Shown: piece after piece, positions 1 to 11,360 of the stretch
Position numbering within the stretch: the stretch's first letter is position 1
Layout of the letters: each line of letters opens with the position of its first letter
From: Isoetes taiwanensis
Taxonomy: Eukaryota; Streptophyta; Lycopodiopsida; Isoetales; Isoetaceae
Assembly (NCBI GenBank): GCA_021234155.1
Contig: JAJEKV010000003.1
Coordinates: 34,145,166 to 34,209,165, forward strand
Length of the DNA stretch: 64,000 nt
Direction: 5' to 3'
Position numbers and translations under genes: made by a program
Notes under the pieces: model-generated
The model's input: only the letters and a program-made list of their open reading frames with translations
The model's database searches: none
Told to the model about the DNA's origin: nothing

Positions 1-680
1 ATTCTTTGCCGTCAGTATTCCATTCAACACCAAATAATAATCCCTGTTTTGCAACCTTGCCGGCAACGAAGGACCTATTAGAAAAGCTTGCCTTAAGCTT
101 CAAATCACCAGCTCTGCTACCAAAGGATTGCGGCCAGAGCTTGGCTATGGCAACGGGATGTCCAATAGAGTTACATGTAAGATCTGTTAAGTACAACTCA
201 TATTATGTCTGATTTCAAGATGCCAATTAAATATGGGCAACAAATTACAGAGGAGCTATGCTCATACAACGTGAGCATAGGATGTCAATAACAAATTTAT
301 GGAATACAGTGAGAGCATATACAGTTCCAAATGGGCACATACAACACTAACAACAACAGCTTCTAGAAGCACTAACTTGCCCTCCTTGCAATCTAATGTG
401 CATGAAATAATTGAAACGTTATATTGCAAGCATAGATTAGCTTACCAACAGTGTCTGCATGCTGTTGCAACTCATCTACTTTTTCCATTTTGTCTAGCTC
501 TATTAGATCCATTTTCTGCAATCAAACCATCTCGACAGTATCATAGTAAAATACAATAAATATACTTAAGAAAGGAAAAAATATGCACTAACCTTGTTCT
601 TCCACTATAACCATAGACCTGCATTTACTGGTACTTTGCTCGTCCAGCCTGTTAACATTTGGCTCAACCAACTTGCTCAT
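1..680 (-). CDS. 5' part of an unrecognised minus-strand gene, three exons, cut by window edge
   Basis: Three exons join in phase with consensus splice sites: 680-593 (ATG at 680, 29 codons plus one base), 499-446, and 183-1, which is still open at the window edge. The predicted N-terminus starts MSKLVEPNVNRLDEQ, passes through a short charged, helix-prone stretch (ELDKMEKVDELQQHAD), and continues with an open 61-codon stretch containing HPVAIAKLWPQSFG and AGDLKLKASFSN. I see no signal peptide or membrane span. The AGDLKLKAS stretch loosely recalls the beta-barrel start of chloroplast OEP24, but that is not enough for a name. Support is the agreement of three splice junctions in one frame; a chance set of ORFs cannot be excluded. 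Confidence 0.5.
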
Positions 681-1856
681 AAAAAGAGGCAGCAGCACTC
701 AAATATATGCAGATCCATATATGCAGCTTTTTTATTTGAATGTGTACAAAAAAACCACCTTGTTTAAGCTAACCTTCTAAACCCAAACTATTGCTCGGAA
801 TATCGATCTTCTTCTGGTAAAAAAAGAAAGGAGACATGTTAAAATCTCAAGATGAGGCTTGAAGCAAAGACCTTTTTCAACAGAACTTGAATGGGAAAAG
901 TTTTACTTCCAATTATTAAAAATATCCATTCAACTGATATCTGGAGCGAACCCTGATCATGAGGCGAAAAAATAAAACCCTAGCCAACGCAAAATAGAGC
1001 TCCTTGGCTAAACAACATGGAAGACGAAGGAAAATTCCCAATCACGATCTTTCAGGCTACTGTAACGAACTGGGTAGACCTACTGCAGAATCAAACAAAA
1101 AAGAAAAAAGAGGGAGGATTTAGGGTTCAACTCTCCAGTGGAATCCAAATTGTAGAAAAGGGAAAACGAAAATATCAAAAGTTTAGCGTTCCCTGCTGAA
1201 ATATGATTGCAATGGAGGAGTTTAACGTTCCCTGCTTTTTTAGAGAGGTTAGATTTGCAATGGAGCTTGAAATTTCCGAAGACGCCACTGTTGGCAACAG
1301 ATTTCCTCGTAAAGACTCTAACCGAGCCATCGCCATACCGAAAGATCTGTGTCCTCCAATTTAGGGCGCGAACACAACCGAAGAAGGAAACGTCCCTTTT
1401 TTCTGCCACGACCGTCGGATCTGCAGCTTCAGATCTGCAGCTCTAGATCTGAGCCGTTGGATCTAGGGCTGGATCCAACACTTACTGTAAAACATTATAA
1501 TATAGGATAAGACACAGATGTTTGACGAAATACCATGTGCTTTTCTGGTTGTGGCATGTGTTTCATCCACGTCTTATATGTACCTTGATACCTTGATACC
1601 AATAGACCATGGCTAAGTAAGGTAAAAAGTACCTAGACTGTTAGGAGATTGAAGTTTCCAGTCACATGATTTATGTATAACTTTAGTTGCAGCAGGCATC
1701 TTATCAAGCAGTTTGTATATTGTAGGTATTTATGGAACACAGATCCGATCGATACCGCCTGTTGGAGGCATAAGCAAGCAAGCAGTTTATGACATATACC
1801 CAAATTGGGTCTATTTGTCATCATGTATCAGCATGAAGAATATGGCTTGAAGACAT
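681..1856. other. upstream region, no gene seen
   Basis: AT-rich DNA upstream of the minus-strand gene, probably its promoter and 5' leader. Around 1.05-1.45 kb it is open in several frames on both strands, but I find no ATG context, splice pattern or motif to support a gene. A short run of GATCTGCAG/CAGATCT steps lies near 1.42-1.47 kb. Confidence 0.4.
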
Positions 1857-1955
1857 AAGAAGCGAAAGTATTTCACGGAAAGTTTTTCTCTCTCTTTGCA
1901 ATTAAGAAGCTAAAGTATTTCACGGAAAGTTTTTCTCTCTCTTTGCAAGCAAATG
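1857..1955. repeat. tandem duplication, unit about 50 bp
   Basis: Two adjacent copies of a unit containing AAAGTATTTCACGGAAAG followed by a TTTTTCTCTCTCTTTGCA tract. They differ by only a few bases, so this is a recent local duplication in non-coding DNA. Confidence 0.8.
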
Positions 1956-2308
1956 CATCATTTGCCGTGCAATCACAATGCCAACTATGGCAGTGCTTAT
2001 ACAAAGAAGGCTGTATCTTTATTTTTTTCAAACACTTCATTCAAAACTCCGTAGCAGTAACAGATCTTGCTGATCTTGCTGCAAGCATGGCAAGGTGCAA
2101 CATTTTTTTGCACAAGTCTCACCATAATGATGCAGCTTTTAAGTCTTCCAGTCTTCCCACACTATTGTCCTCATCTACATGCTTGGCACGCCCTTATAAC
2201 CATGCACCCAGTTGCTGTAAGAAAGATCTCAAGGAACTTTTTTTTGTTAATAGACAACATATAACTTCGAAGATCTTTACAGAGCGATTCTTTTTTGGAA
2301 TACCCGGT

Positions 2309-2477
2309 ATAGATGCTTTAGCAACTAAAATTGCAAACTCGTGGTTGGTGCTCACGAATGAGATTTTGTTCATGGTAAGTTGATGTTACGCGATATAGAT
2401 GCTTAGCAACTAAAATTGCAAAGTCGTGGTTGGTGCTCACTAATGAGATTTTGTACATGGTAAGTTGATGTTACTGA
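2309..2477. repeat. tandem duplication, unit about 85 bp
   Basis: Two adjacent copies, 2309-2393 and 2394-2477, of a unit starting TATAGATGCT and ending near CATGGTAAGTTGATGTTA. A handful of substitutions separate them. The unit is open in one frame but shows no protein signature. Confidence 0.8.
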
Positions 2478-2915
2478 TACACTCTCATATCCTCGCTATG
2501 ATCCAGCTTCCATGTTAAGCTTTATTGGCACGATTATATCAACAACAAATGTTATGTTACCTTTATTTCTGAATGAATTTCCTTCGTTGTGATGAACGTT
2601 AAGAGGAAAACTCCGCTGTCATTTTTGTGCAGGTTATATGGCAGCCTTAGCAGGTAATCGTCCCAGTCATCATTTCCAGCCCATGACAATTTCTACAAAT
2701 ATTCAAAATGTATTAGTAACAAATCATATACACCTGTATTTTAACCATTTTAAGGCCCCTAGTATAACTAGAGAACTGAGTTAATGAAAAAAAACCTTTT
2801 AAAAATCGCTCAACATTCTTTTACCTTCCATGGACTTTTGCAAAGACCACTTCCACCAATATGTACTTTAAGCCAAAAACAAAATTTGACTTAAGCCTTA
2901 AAAATTTTTAACCTT

Positions 2916-3007
2916 AAATTTTTATTTGTAAGAGAATCTGGTAATTTCTTTTGCTTTGATTAATCAAAGCAAAAGAAATTACCAGATTCTCTTACAAATA
3001 AAAATTT
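2916..3007. repeat. perfect 92-bp palindrome (two 46-bp arms, no spacer)
   Basis: Each base from 2916 to 2961 pairs with its mirror base from 3007 back to 2962. The centre is CTTTGATTAATCAAAG. No mismatch occurs in either arm and pairing stops exactly at 2915/3008. It lies in AT-rich DNA with no ORF. A transcript would fold into a 46-bp hairpin. It could be a foldback element core, a small-RNA source, or an artefact of template switching. Confidence 0.9.
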
Positions 3008-5828
3008 CCTCTTGTCAATCCAATTAATTTTCTTGTCCGATACATCATATTTACCCCTAGAAGAATTCGTAATTGACTCAAAACAACATAAGATTGAACA
3101 TGAAGTTTAGAATTTCACTTGTCTTTTAAATCAACACCATATAGCTCAAGAGTCCTTGTCGGTTCAATGTCATCACGCCTTGTAGCTTCTCCAACTTGAA
3201 TAAATGGAAAAACATACACAGAGCAAGAAAAATCCGCTACCCCGCAAATGAAACCGTGATGCAAGTTAGCCTAAGAAAGGGTAACCACATAAGCCATCAC
3301 AGGTAAGTTACGTACAGACTTTGGGCTCTTTCGCCCTTCACCTTGCATGTTCCAAAAATCAAAATAGAAGGTAGTTCTTGCCTTGTATTATTCTAGCATC
3401 AAGAATGTAAACCCTCGCCTAGTGCCCTTATTACCATTTTTTAGGCACTAGAATGTAAGGGAGATGCAATCCTGGACTTCTACCTATTCAAGTTCAATAT
3501 ATGTTTAATTATTGACACTCCAAAACGAAGTTGGGGAACCAGATCGTTATCCTACACATACATACACAATATGTTTTGAATCATATACTTAGTAGATTCC
3601 AAAGCAAGTCCCGTGATTTAAGCAAAAGCCACTAGACTATGGCGTAGCTATTGAAAATTCAAAGTCTAATCTTCTTAACCTTAAGCCCTATTGTCCCGCT
3701 TTTATTCTCAGATTTTAACATTATGGCAAAATGCCAAAAAAAACGCTGCTTTTAGCACAAAGGCATAGCGTAATAACTAGACCATACATGGTTACTAATG
3801 CAGAGCTTTAGTAAATTCGTAAGCCCATGTTAATGTCCAGATTTACATTATCCACTATTTTCTCGCCATGCTTTACTTTTATTGTGAGTTCATTCATGTA
3901 TAGCAAAATTAATAGCACGAACTTGCTTCCCTTACACACATGTTTCCATTGTTCCTACTCCACATCTTCGTTCAACATATCTTCAATTTTTATGCTTCAC
4001 CCTTAGGGTATATTTAGGATCATCTATATGTTCTATTCTTAGCATGCATATCCCAATGGGACAGCTATAATATGTTTTGGGCACTTACAAATGACCAGCT
4101 CTACAAGTTCCATTTCCAAAACTTTCTGAAACAAGTCTGTAAACTATTCTTGCTCTGTTGTACTGTTCCAATCACGGGGATATCGAATCAATTACAAAAT
4201 TGCTAAGCCCTAAAGCGCATCCTTAAGCCTATGTACGATCCATTTATTATTCAAAAATTATTTTAATGCAATGAAAGACTCCAAAGCATCATCTTGATAA
4301 TATCTACTATACCAAACAACTCAAATGCATTGAAAAAGCGCACAAGCATAAAACCCTTTTGGGCTCGATTTGGAATGCCAATGCTTGTTGTGTTGGTGTC
4401 CTTGACAAGTGACTTGCATATACCGCTTCATCTTCATATTGCTATTGTCCCGCTTAAGTCCGGGCTTTGTAACATCACCTTGCTACCGCTTTTATGGGAT
4501 GCTTGCACCTCATTGCATAATGCATTTTTCCACATAATTTGCCACGCATCTCATTATTTTAGTCTAAATGCATTCATTCACAACTTGACTTCGTAATTAT
4601 GCAATGTATTGAAGTACAAAGATGCCTATGGTCGCCTATCCTGCGCAGGCGTATTTGATGCTAGAGGCCAAAGATGTCACGGACAAGTATCTCCATTTCT
4701 ACTTGTTCCGGGAGGCCCAACGATAATCGATTTCTCATAGCATTAGCTCTCAAAAATACTCACAAATGTGTTGTCAAAACTCTACCATTGTTTAATTTAC
4801 TATGGCACATATCCGAGATCTAGATGTTACGCTTCAATGCAAACATTAGTCAACATAAGTCGCTATAGACTTCCTAAAAAAGGCCAACAAGCCAACTTAA
4901 TAGGGCTTACTTCAATAAAGCATAATAAATTCATAGATCTTATTGAAAGTACATATCCAGATAATAACTTCCGAATAACTTGCATAATAACTTGCTAATA
5001 TGTTCAAATTATTTTCTATGATCGGAATTACATGTTCTGTTTTACATGCATTAACCCTTCATCATCATGTCTAATCGTGAAGAATAATGATGTAAAACCG
5101 CTAGGTGTCTAGATTCGTGTGTACCACAAGCATAAGCAAACCCTGAATTTCAATGTCATTGATTACTCTATTCTTAGAATGAAGCTCAAATAGAATAAAA
5201 ATCAATTTACTCTATTCTTAGATTGAAGCTAAGTAGACGAAGAAATCTCATATACCGAATGGCTCGGACTTGTTTTGCTCATGTCTTGAGCAAAGATCAT
5301 CATCATGATTTATACTTGGAGTAGCGACCATATTCGCACTCTTTTTTCACATTCACATGGACTTCCACAAATTTTGAGTTCTTCTCACGCACCTTTTGCA
5401 TTGCTAACTTGATCTCGCATATTATTATACAATAAATTTCCACTGATTTGACCATCATTCTTCATTGCAAACATTGGATCTATGCTTGTTCCAGGAGCTA
5501 CCATTGTTCCTAGCAACGAACACAATATGCAAAGCCGTCATGCATATGCTGGTTGCAACATTTCGACCTCCTTTCTTTTGAGAATGGCGTAAAAGAGGGC
5601 CTACTTAGGAGAAACCAAGGTAGCCCTTAGATCTGGTCGCAAAATAGCCAATTGATTTGCTCTGGTATGCTTCATGTCGCTGCTGTAGGAAGATGCCGAA
5701 AGGCATAGCTTAGGGTTTGCAATGAACTCTTGCTTTCGTTAGGGTTTCACAGAGCATACTGATAATACAATGGTTTTTCACTATTTTACCACGTGAAAAT
5801 AATGGAAAGTATTAATACAATGGACAGT
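3008..5828. other. non-coding intergenic DNA
   Basis: AT-rich sequence on both strands with only short, unsupported ORFs. A roughly 55-bp imperfect duplication around 'ctctattcttagaatgaagct' lies near 5.16-5.24 kb. I see no RNA gene, transposon termini or splice-consistent coding. Confidence 0.5.
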
Positions 5829-6125
5829 GCGTCTGGGCGTTTGGTCTAGTGGTAACACACTAGTTCCTTAGCAATGTGGTCTCGAGTTCGAGATCGCCCA
5901 GACCGCGACTCTTTTTCGATCGCTGGGGTCAAATCTCAACAGACGCAATGTAAGGTGGTTGGGGGTAGGGCCCAACCAAGCAATGTAGTGTGGTGTGTGG
6001 TCACATGTCCAGTTGGATGCTTGGGGGTAGGGCCCAACCAAGCAATGTAGTGTGGTGTGTGGTCACATGTCCAGTTGGATGCTGCCTAGTGGCGTGACGT
6101 TAAAACTACTATCTATCTATCTATC
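5829..6125 (+). mobile_element. tRNA-derived SINE with (ATCT)n tail
   Basis: The 5' part reads like a tRNA gene: an A-box at about 5840 (TGGTCTAGTGG) and a B-box at about 5885 (GAGTTCGAGAT), spaced as in an RNA polymerase III promoter. The head lacks a convincing acceptor stem, so it is not a working tRNA gene. The body contains a 62-bp unit repeated twice in tandem (about 5961-6022 and 6023-6084, each with TTGGGGGTAGGGCCCAACC), then a GTGGCGTGACGTTAAAAC stretch and an ACTATCTATCTATCTATC tail. I found no clear flanking target duplication. Known plant SINE families share this plan; the family itself I do not recognise. Confidence 0.75.
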
Positions 6126-7258
6126 ATATTTTTTCAATCAATGCACATATTGTGCTCCATACCACATAAATATCTTGGCTTTTCCAACAATCCAACAAAA
6201 GCCTTAATATTCAAGCAACATTATACAGACCGCATGAAGCTTACACCAGATGGGCATAAAGGCCATATGTCGTATGCACCGATCAATATACATTTTCCCT
6301 AAAAATATAGCCCTGTTTCATGCATATAGAGACAATGTTCATATACATATGGTACAAATAGTATACAACCTTATATTCAATGTTCATGCATTCCATTCAA
6401 TTAGCATTCCACATTCTTCATAAAAAAAGAAAAAAAAAAAAAAAAAAAAAAAAGCCTAGGAACCTAAGGAATGCAATGCAAGCTACATAAATGGAATATG
6501 CATAAACCAAGAGCGAATGGGCAGTGTGCTTTACTAGAAGCACATGTCATGCAGTGCAATAAATTTAGAAATACAAGCTGGTAGATACTCCAAAAAATAA
6601 TTATAACATACATTAAAAAGGCCAAGGTTGTTGTTAAATTACATTGATTTTTTGTTCCATAAGACAACAATTCACATAAAGTTGTAGAGCCCACAAATGT
6701 AACTTACAGCTAAGGAGGTAATGCAATCCCAGTCTACATTGTATAAGTTACACATCTTGACATTTAAAGATAGTCTTCTTCAAAATAGACTTGAAGCAAT
6801 CCCTAGTGCATTAGCACCTCTTTATAGTGCACTCTTTGTATTGGGTCCATAGGTCGTTGGGTCTTTCGTGGATGCTAAAAACCCTTCTATTCTATTCTAT
6901 TCTATTCTTTGTTGAATTTGCTACGAAGCTCTATACTATGAGTGTCACACGGTACACGCTATGTGGGCCACGGTTGACTTGACCTTTTTTTTTCTTAAAT
7001 TGCGCATACTTGATCATAGTGGACACGTATCAACAGAAAGTTATACTACATTGGGGTTCGGAGGATGTGAAATGGGATTTGGGGCCGAAGAATAGAAAGG
7101 CAAATTAGGGCTAGAGAATAAAATGATAGGATGCTAGAACAGAATAGAATAGATAGATAGTATTTTTACGTTAAAGAATAGAAAGGGGAATTGGGGCTAG
7201 AGAATAGAATAATTTGATGCCAAAATAGAATAGAATAGAAAAGATTTTTTGGAAGAAG
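6126..7258. other. intergenic DNA upstream of the 7.26-kb gene
   Basis: Contains an A-rich run (about 6421-6453), a (TTCTA)n tract at about 6887-6907 and inverted-sense (TAGAA)n tracts at about 7130-7240. The latter include AGATAGATAGTATTTTTACG, which resembles the SINE tail in reverse orientation. The inverted TTCTA/TAGAA tracts could pair across about 300 bp. The 7.1-7.26 kb part is probably promoter and leader of the next gene; I see no clear TATA box. Confidence 0.45.
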
Positions 7259-8578
7259 ATGGCGTGGCTGGCACTTGCCACTGAAGGATTATTTGCATTG
7301 GCAAATGTCACACCTCAGCCTGCTAATGTGGTGATTACACTGAGGACTACAAAAGAAGTTGCAGAGGGGCATCAACTGGCAAAAGAGAACAGGGTCATGG
7401 TGGATAAAATGGCTAAGAGGGCCTGCGATGTGGCACTTATGATAAAAGAACATGCATCAGAACTGAAAAATAATCCCGTTTTTGAGACCGCTATGGAGGA
7501 TATAGCGGTCGTTGTAAATGAGCTCAACAAGTTTGCACAGTCGTGCCAGAAGCGGTTCTTAGCCAAAAGAGTTTGGAGCTCAAAAGATGATAAATCCAAG
7601 CTGCTAGAATTCCAAGGCCAGATCGATAGGGCCGTTTCCGATTTCACGGCTAAAATGCAGCATTTGTCGCACTCTTCTGGCCCTCACCAGATCATCGAAC
7701 ACAAGGACATGCGTACTTTTTGGAAATACCGTATGAACGATACGATACAGGATATCCCCTGGGAAAATTTTTGGGACCAATTTTTCCACGTGCACAGAGA
7801 CATTGAAGAACGACATTTCAAGATAGATCTTGCTGGTTCTAAAGCTAAGATTGAAGCTATGTCTAGAACTCAAGGATTTGTTTCGGCCTATGACATTAGA
7901 TTACTTTTTAATTACCCCACTCGTTCTATTGACTGGCACATTCAAAAGGCTTTTGCTCTTGGATCTACCTCCTCTCACCAGGTTTGTCACTTTAATACTT
8001 TACAATTACATTAGCTTGGCCCCATGGTTTAAATCAACTTTTTTTAGATATCAAACACACACACGTTGACAAGAGTTCGAACAAGAGTTCGAACTGAAGA
8101 GCATGAAGAGCATCAATCGGACGAGATGCAAACATGGAAAGGCAAATATACAATAAACGACTGTCCAATCTCAATTGAAGCCAATCTTATATTTCGAAGA
8201 TCTGCACGTCAGGTGCTAGGTAACGGTGATGATGAGAAACATGGGCACTTCTCTTGTGAAGGTATGCAAGAGTTTTTGTTATTTTAAAATTTATAATTTC
8301 TAGCTCTCTTGAAATAAGTATATGTCCTCATGGGCATTCTTATCTTCTTTATCTATTTTGTAGGTTTCTTAATTACTGAACAACTTACCCCTGAAGCTTC
8401 CATCTTGGTGAAATGGGAGACGAATGATAGACTAGATATTTTATTCAAAGGCTATATCATCAATGATCGTGGCAAAACAACGATTGAAGGGAGTTGTGTA
8501 TACCCTCCTGATGCAACAGAAGAATGTGGGACATTTGAGCTTGAACTTATAGGAACAAACATTATACGTTCACATTAG
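7259..8578 (+). CDS. HeLo/MLKL-NTD-like helical protein with beta-rich C-terminal domain, 3 exons
   Basis: Exons 7259-7981, 8048-8261 and 8364-8578 join in phase (0, then 1) with GT-AG borders and encode 383 aa without a break. Residues about 1-130 form an amphipathic helical bundle with a hydrophobic N-terminus (MAWLALATEGLFALANV). The pattern, including KRACDVALMIKEHASELK and an LLEFQGQIDRAVSDF helix, resembles the four-helix HeLo/MLKL-N/RPW8-like class used in membrane-active immune and cell-death proteins. Residues about 130-240 are mixed helical. The C-terminal 130 residues look like a beta-sandwich: ARQVLGNGDDEKHGHFSCEG, then VKWETNDRLDILFKGYI and a closing ECGTFELEL. Introns are short (66 and 102 bp). 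No kinase or nucleotide-binding domain is present. The helical assignment is by pattern only; the gene structure is firm. Confidence 0.6.
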
Positions 8579-11141
8579 ACTTGACCATACTTGGGCAAAG
8601 CAATAATTGGCACTTGCAAAGCTGATTATATGATGTCATTTCTCTACATTGTATGGTGCTCGTGTTGATTAAGTATTAAATATCCTTATGTAGCATAATG
8701 TGTAGATGAAGCCCAAGAACTTAGAGTGTATAGAGTATATTTGTATATATGAGTTTGGAATTCTTCTCAATGGTTTATACCCTTGTATTTTGTTTCCCCT
8801 ATATCTTTTTCCTAAGATGCATGCAAAGCTTCACTTTACAGTTCATATATGAAACAGGGCGAAGACTAACTATTCTTTTGTGTGGGCAGTCTCCATTGAT
8901 CCGTGTCCATGCCACTCTTTTTTTCTCTAAAGGATAAATTCTCACTAGACTAAGAAACTCGATGAAAAACAAAAACGTTTTTCACTATGGTGCCTTCTTT
9001 GTAACATTTAAAATCTTGGCATTAAGTGTTCTTTAGACGAGGTTCTAGTTGATAAAATATTAGTGCTGGAGCACTCTGGAGCCCGATAAGAAATGCCAAG
9101 TGGGTTAGTCTGCAACTGTTCTGGCAAGAATCTGGAGGAGATGTCCAATTCACTGCTCCGGCGTTCTGAGTATGGATTGATACATTCGAATTTTGGTATT
9201 GCAGCTTTCATATGTTTTTTCGACACGCTACATCACAGGTTTGTATATTATTGTCATTCCTAGGTTTATATGTTAAGCTCAGATACCTTGGCCTCGTAGC
9301 CATTGCCTTTGAAAAAATATTGTTCTTCCAGATTGCTATTGGAATTTCAAGTTCTGGATACCTTTTAAAATTAGCCAATTTCAAGCAGCCACCTGTAGTA
9401 GACAGAAGGTGGTTACCCGGTTACAAGTACGTTTATCTTGACGGCCTTAGCCATTTTTTGGCTATGATGCCAGGCTTCCTCGCCATGCATTCTCAACAAT
9501 TGTTGCATTTAACATATTCTCATTTCTCCCCATCAACTCTCATGCTCTGATTTCACTGAGGACCATCAAAGAGTATCATCTATGAAGAAATAAGATCATA
9601 AGAGGAAGGCCAACCAAATGTCTCCAATGGGTTGCACTTGCTGAGATTGCAAATCAAATGCTAGAACATTCAGCATGCCTAGTCACTCAATTTAAAGTCT
9701 GCTACCCAGTTCTAGCGAAGAAATTACATGACCATAGAAGCAAGCACTTTCTAAGAATATCTGAAATCAGGTTGGATTTTCCTTCTTACATGGGTTTTAG
9801 TTCCCAGTATGTCATTTGCCTTTCCTAGATACAGGCTATGCTGGCTATCTCATGTTCTTTACAACCAAGCCAAATTCAAATGATGGCAAAAGCTCATAGC
9901 TTGGTAAAACTTGCAGCTCTGATTGTATAGTTCTTGATGTTAAACCATTTATTGCAATAAGTACAGTCAGCTGTATTATTTACAATTTTAAATATGGCTT
10001 TAGAAAATGTCTGGAGATGTAGCTAATCAATTTCTAAACTTAGACCTTTCATCCTTTTTGTGACGAATGCTGGACGACACAGATCTGTACATATGTAATG
10101 CATGCTTGAATTTTCTTTAATAATATCGCTTGCTTGCATTTGGTAACTAAATGTTGTCATGAATGCAGTTTACAATATCAATAGTGGATCGCATGTTACA
10201 ATAATTTGGAGCACACAACATATGCACGCTTTTTAATATGTTTTTCCCGTTGTATTCTGCAGTGTACTAATGCCTACATCTAGAGGGTGCATATGCTGGG
10301 CAATAATTTTCTGGCTGATTTTAATGGTTAGCACCCCTGTATTGTTTTTGAGGTATATACTTATCATTTAAATCAGCCCTCCCTGATCAGATGCAGCCCA
10401 GAAACAGATGCAGTTGGGGCTTTTTCATGGCTGCAGCATATTCAGGTGATTAGTTCCCTGCACTTGAACTATTTCTTTATGCATATTGCAGTTTTCGTAC
10501 GACACAATGATCTGTGTGTACCTCATGTAGCTCGTAAGGTAGATGATGGGTTTTCCTCTGGTTCCAAGGATATTAGGTTAAGGCAACAACCCTGGCAGCC
10601 TTCATCTATTTCTGTTATAATCCTTGTAAAATTCCAGTTCAAACCAACATTTTCATGGGAACATGTTCCTCCACGTGGATTAGATGACAGAAGCAAGATC
10701 CTAAGCTCAGCTGACACTTCATTGCTATAGCAGTTCACTGGAGATTAGATTTTAGCTATTATATAACTGTAAACAACCTTTTTAATTCACATGTGACACC
10801 ACCTAGCCATTTCACCATCCAATTAAACTAATGTTGTTGCAACCAGAATCCTGGACCCGGTGTGATGCAGTTCTTTTGGCTTCTATTGTAGCTTGTGATC
10901 GGCAAATCAAATACTTTTCTCTTAAATATTACTATTATATTTTTGTCTATTCTTAATTATTATTCTTATCAAATTATATAGCTTCCTACTGTTGAAGCAA
11001 TCATTTAATTGTTGTCTGCATTTGTTTGTTTTTTCCATCGTATAAATATTCTTGTTTGAAGAGAATTCTGGTTTCCTGTTCCCCCATCAAGTTTTTACTA
11101 CAGTTTGCGCCGGATCAGATCTACCAGATCTTCGTAAATAA
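8579..11141. other. non-coding stretch, some exon-like ORFs
   Basis: The first 400 bp are probably the 3' UTR of the preceding gene. A 49-codon ATG frame at 9089 is followed by a donor-like CACAG/GTTTGT, and an ORF near 9334-9430 contains PPVVDRRWLPGYKY. No second exon joins it in phase and no family is evident. The remainder (9.55-11.1 kb) shows short ORFs only. Confidence 0.4.
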
Positions 11142-11360
11142 TTATTTGTGGAAGCAGATTTTGTACATAGTGCCAAGAAGATCGACAGCAAAAATGATGG
11201 CGTTGTGTTTAGGATTATCTGCAATATCATGGACAGTTCCCCTCATATCGTCAATAACGTTAAGAGCTGATGTGCAGGATTTAACTCTAGGTTTGCCGAA
11301 AGGCCACCTTAATGGCCAATTCCGGTTGGGCAAAAAGAAAAGATTTCAAAGATTTAAGTA
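11142..11360 (-). pseudogene. fragment of a class I methyltransferase gene
   Basis: The minus strand at 11,284-11,356 matches nucleotides of the methyltransferase remnant at 15.84-15.91 kb, over the part encoding ELAIKxAFR. About 20 identical bases run around the shared GGCCATTAAG. The preceding sequence is open but unrecognised. A diverged repeat of part of this segment, starting ACCAGATCTTC, recurs near 11.59-11.67 kb. It is too short to function and looks like a stray copy of the same gene family. Both copies lie within 5 kb, which suggests local duplication and decay. Confidence 0.5.

Noticed and set aside
5829-5905. Functional tRNA gene
   Set aside because: A- and B-boxes are present, but the acceptor stem does not pair and the sequence continues into a SINE body with a repeat tail.
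7130-7180. Reverse-oriented SINE copy upstream of the 7.26-kb gene
   Set aside because: Only the tail-like AGATAGATAGTATTTTTACG is recognisable; without a tRNA-like head the match may be chance.
9089-9550. Possible two-exon gene (MPSGLVCNCSGKN... and PPVVDRRWLPGYKY)
   Set aside because: The candidate exons do not join in one frame and no family pattern is visible.
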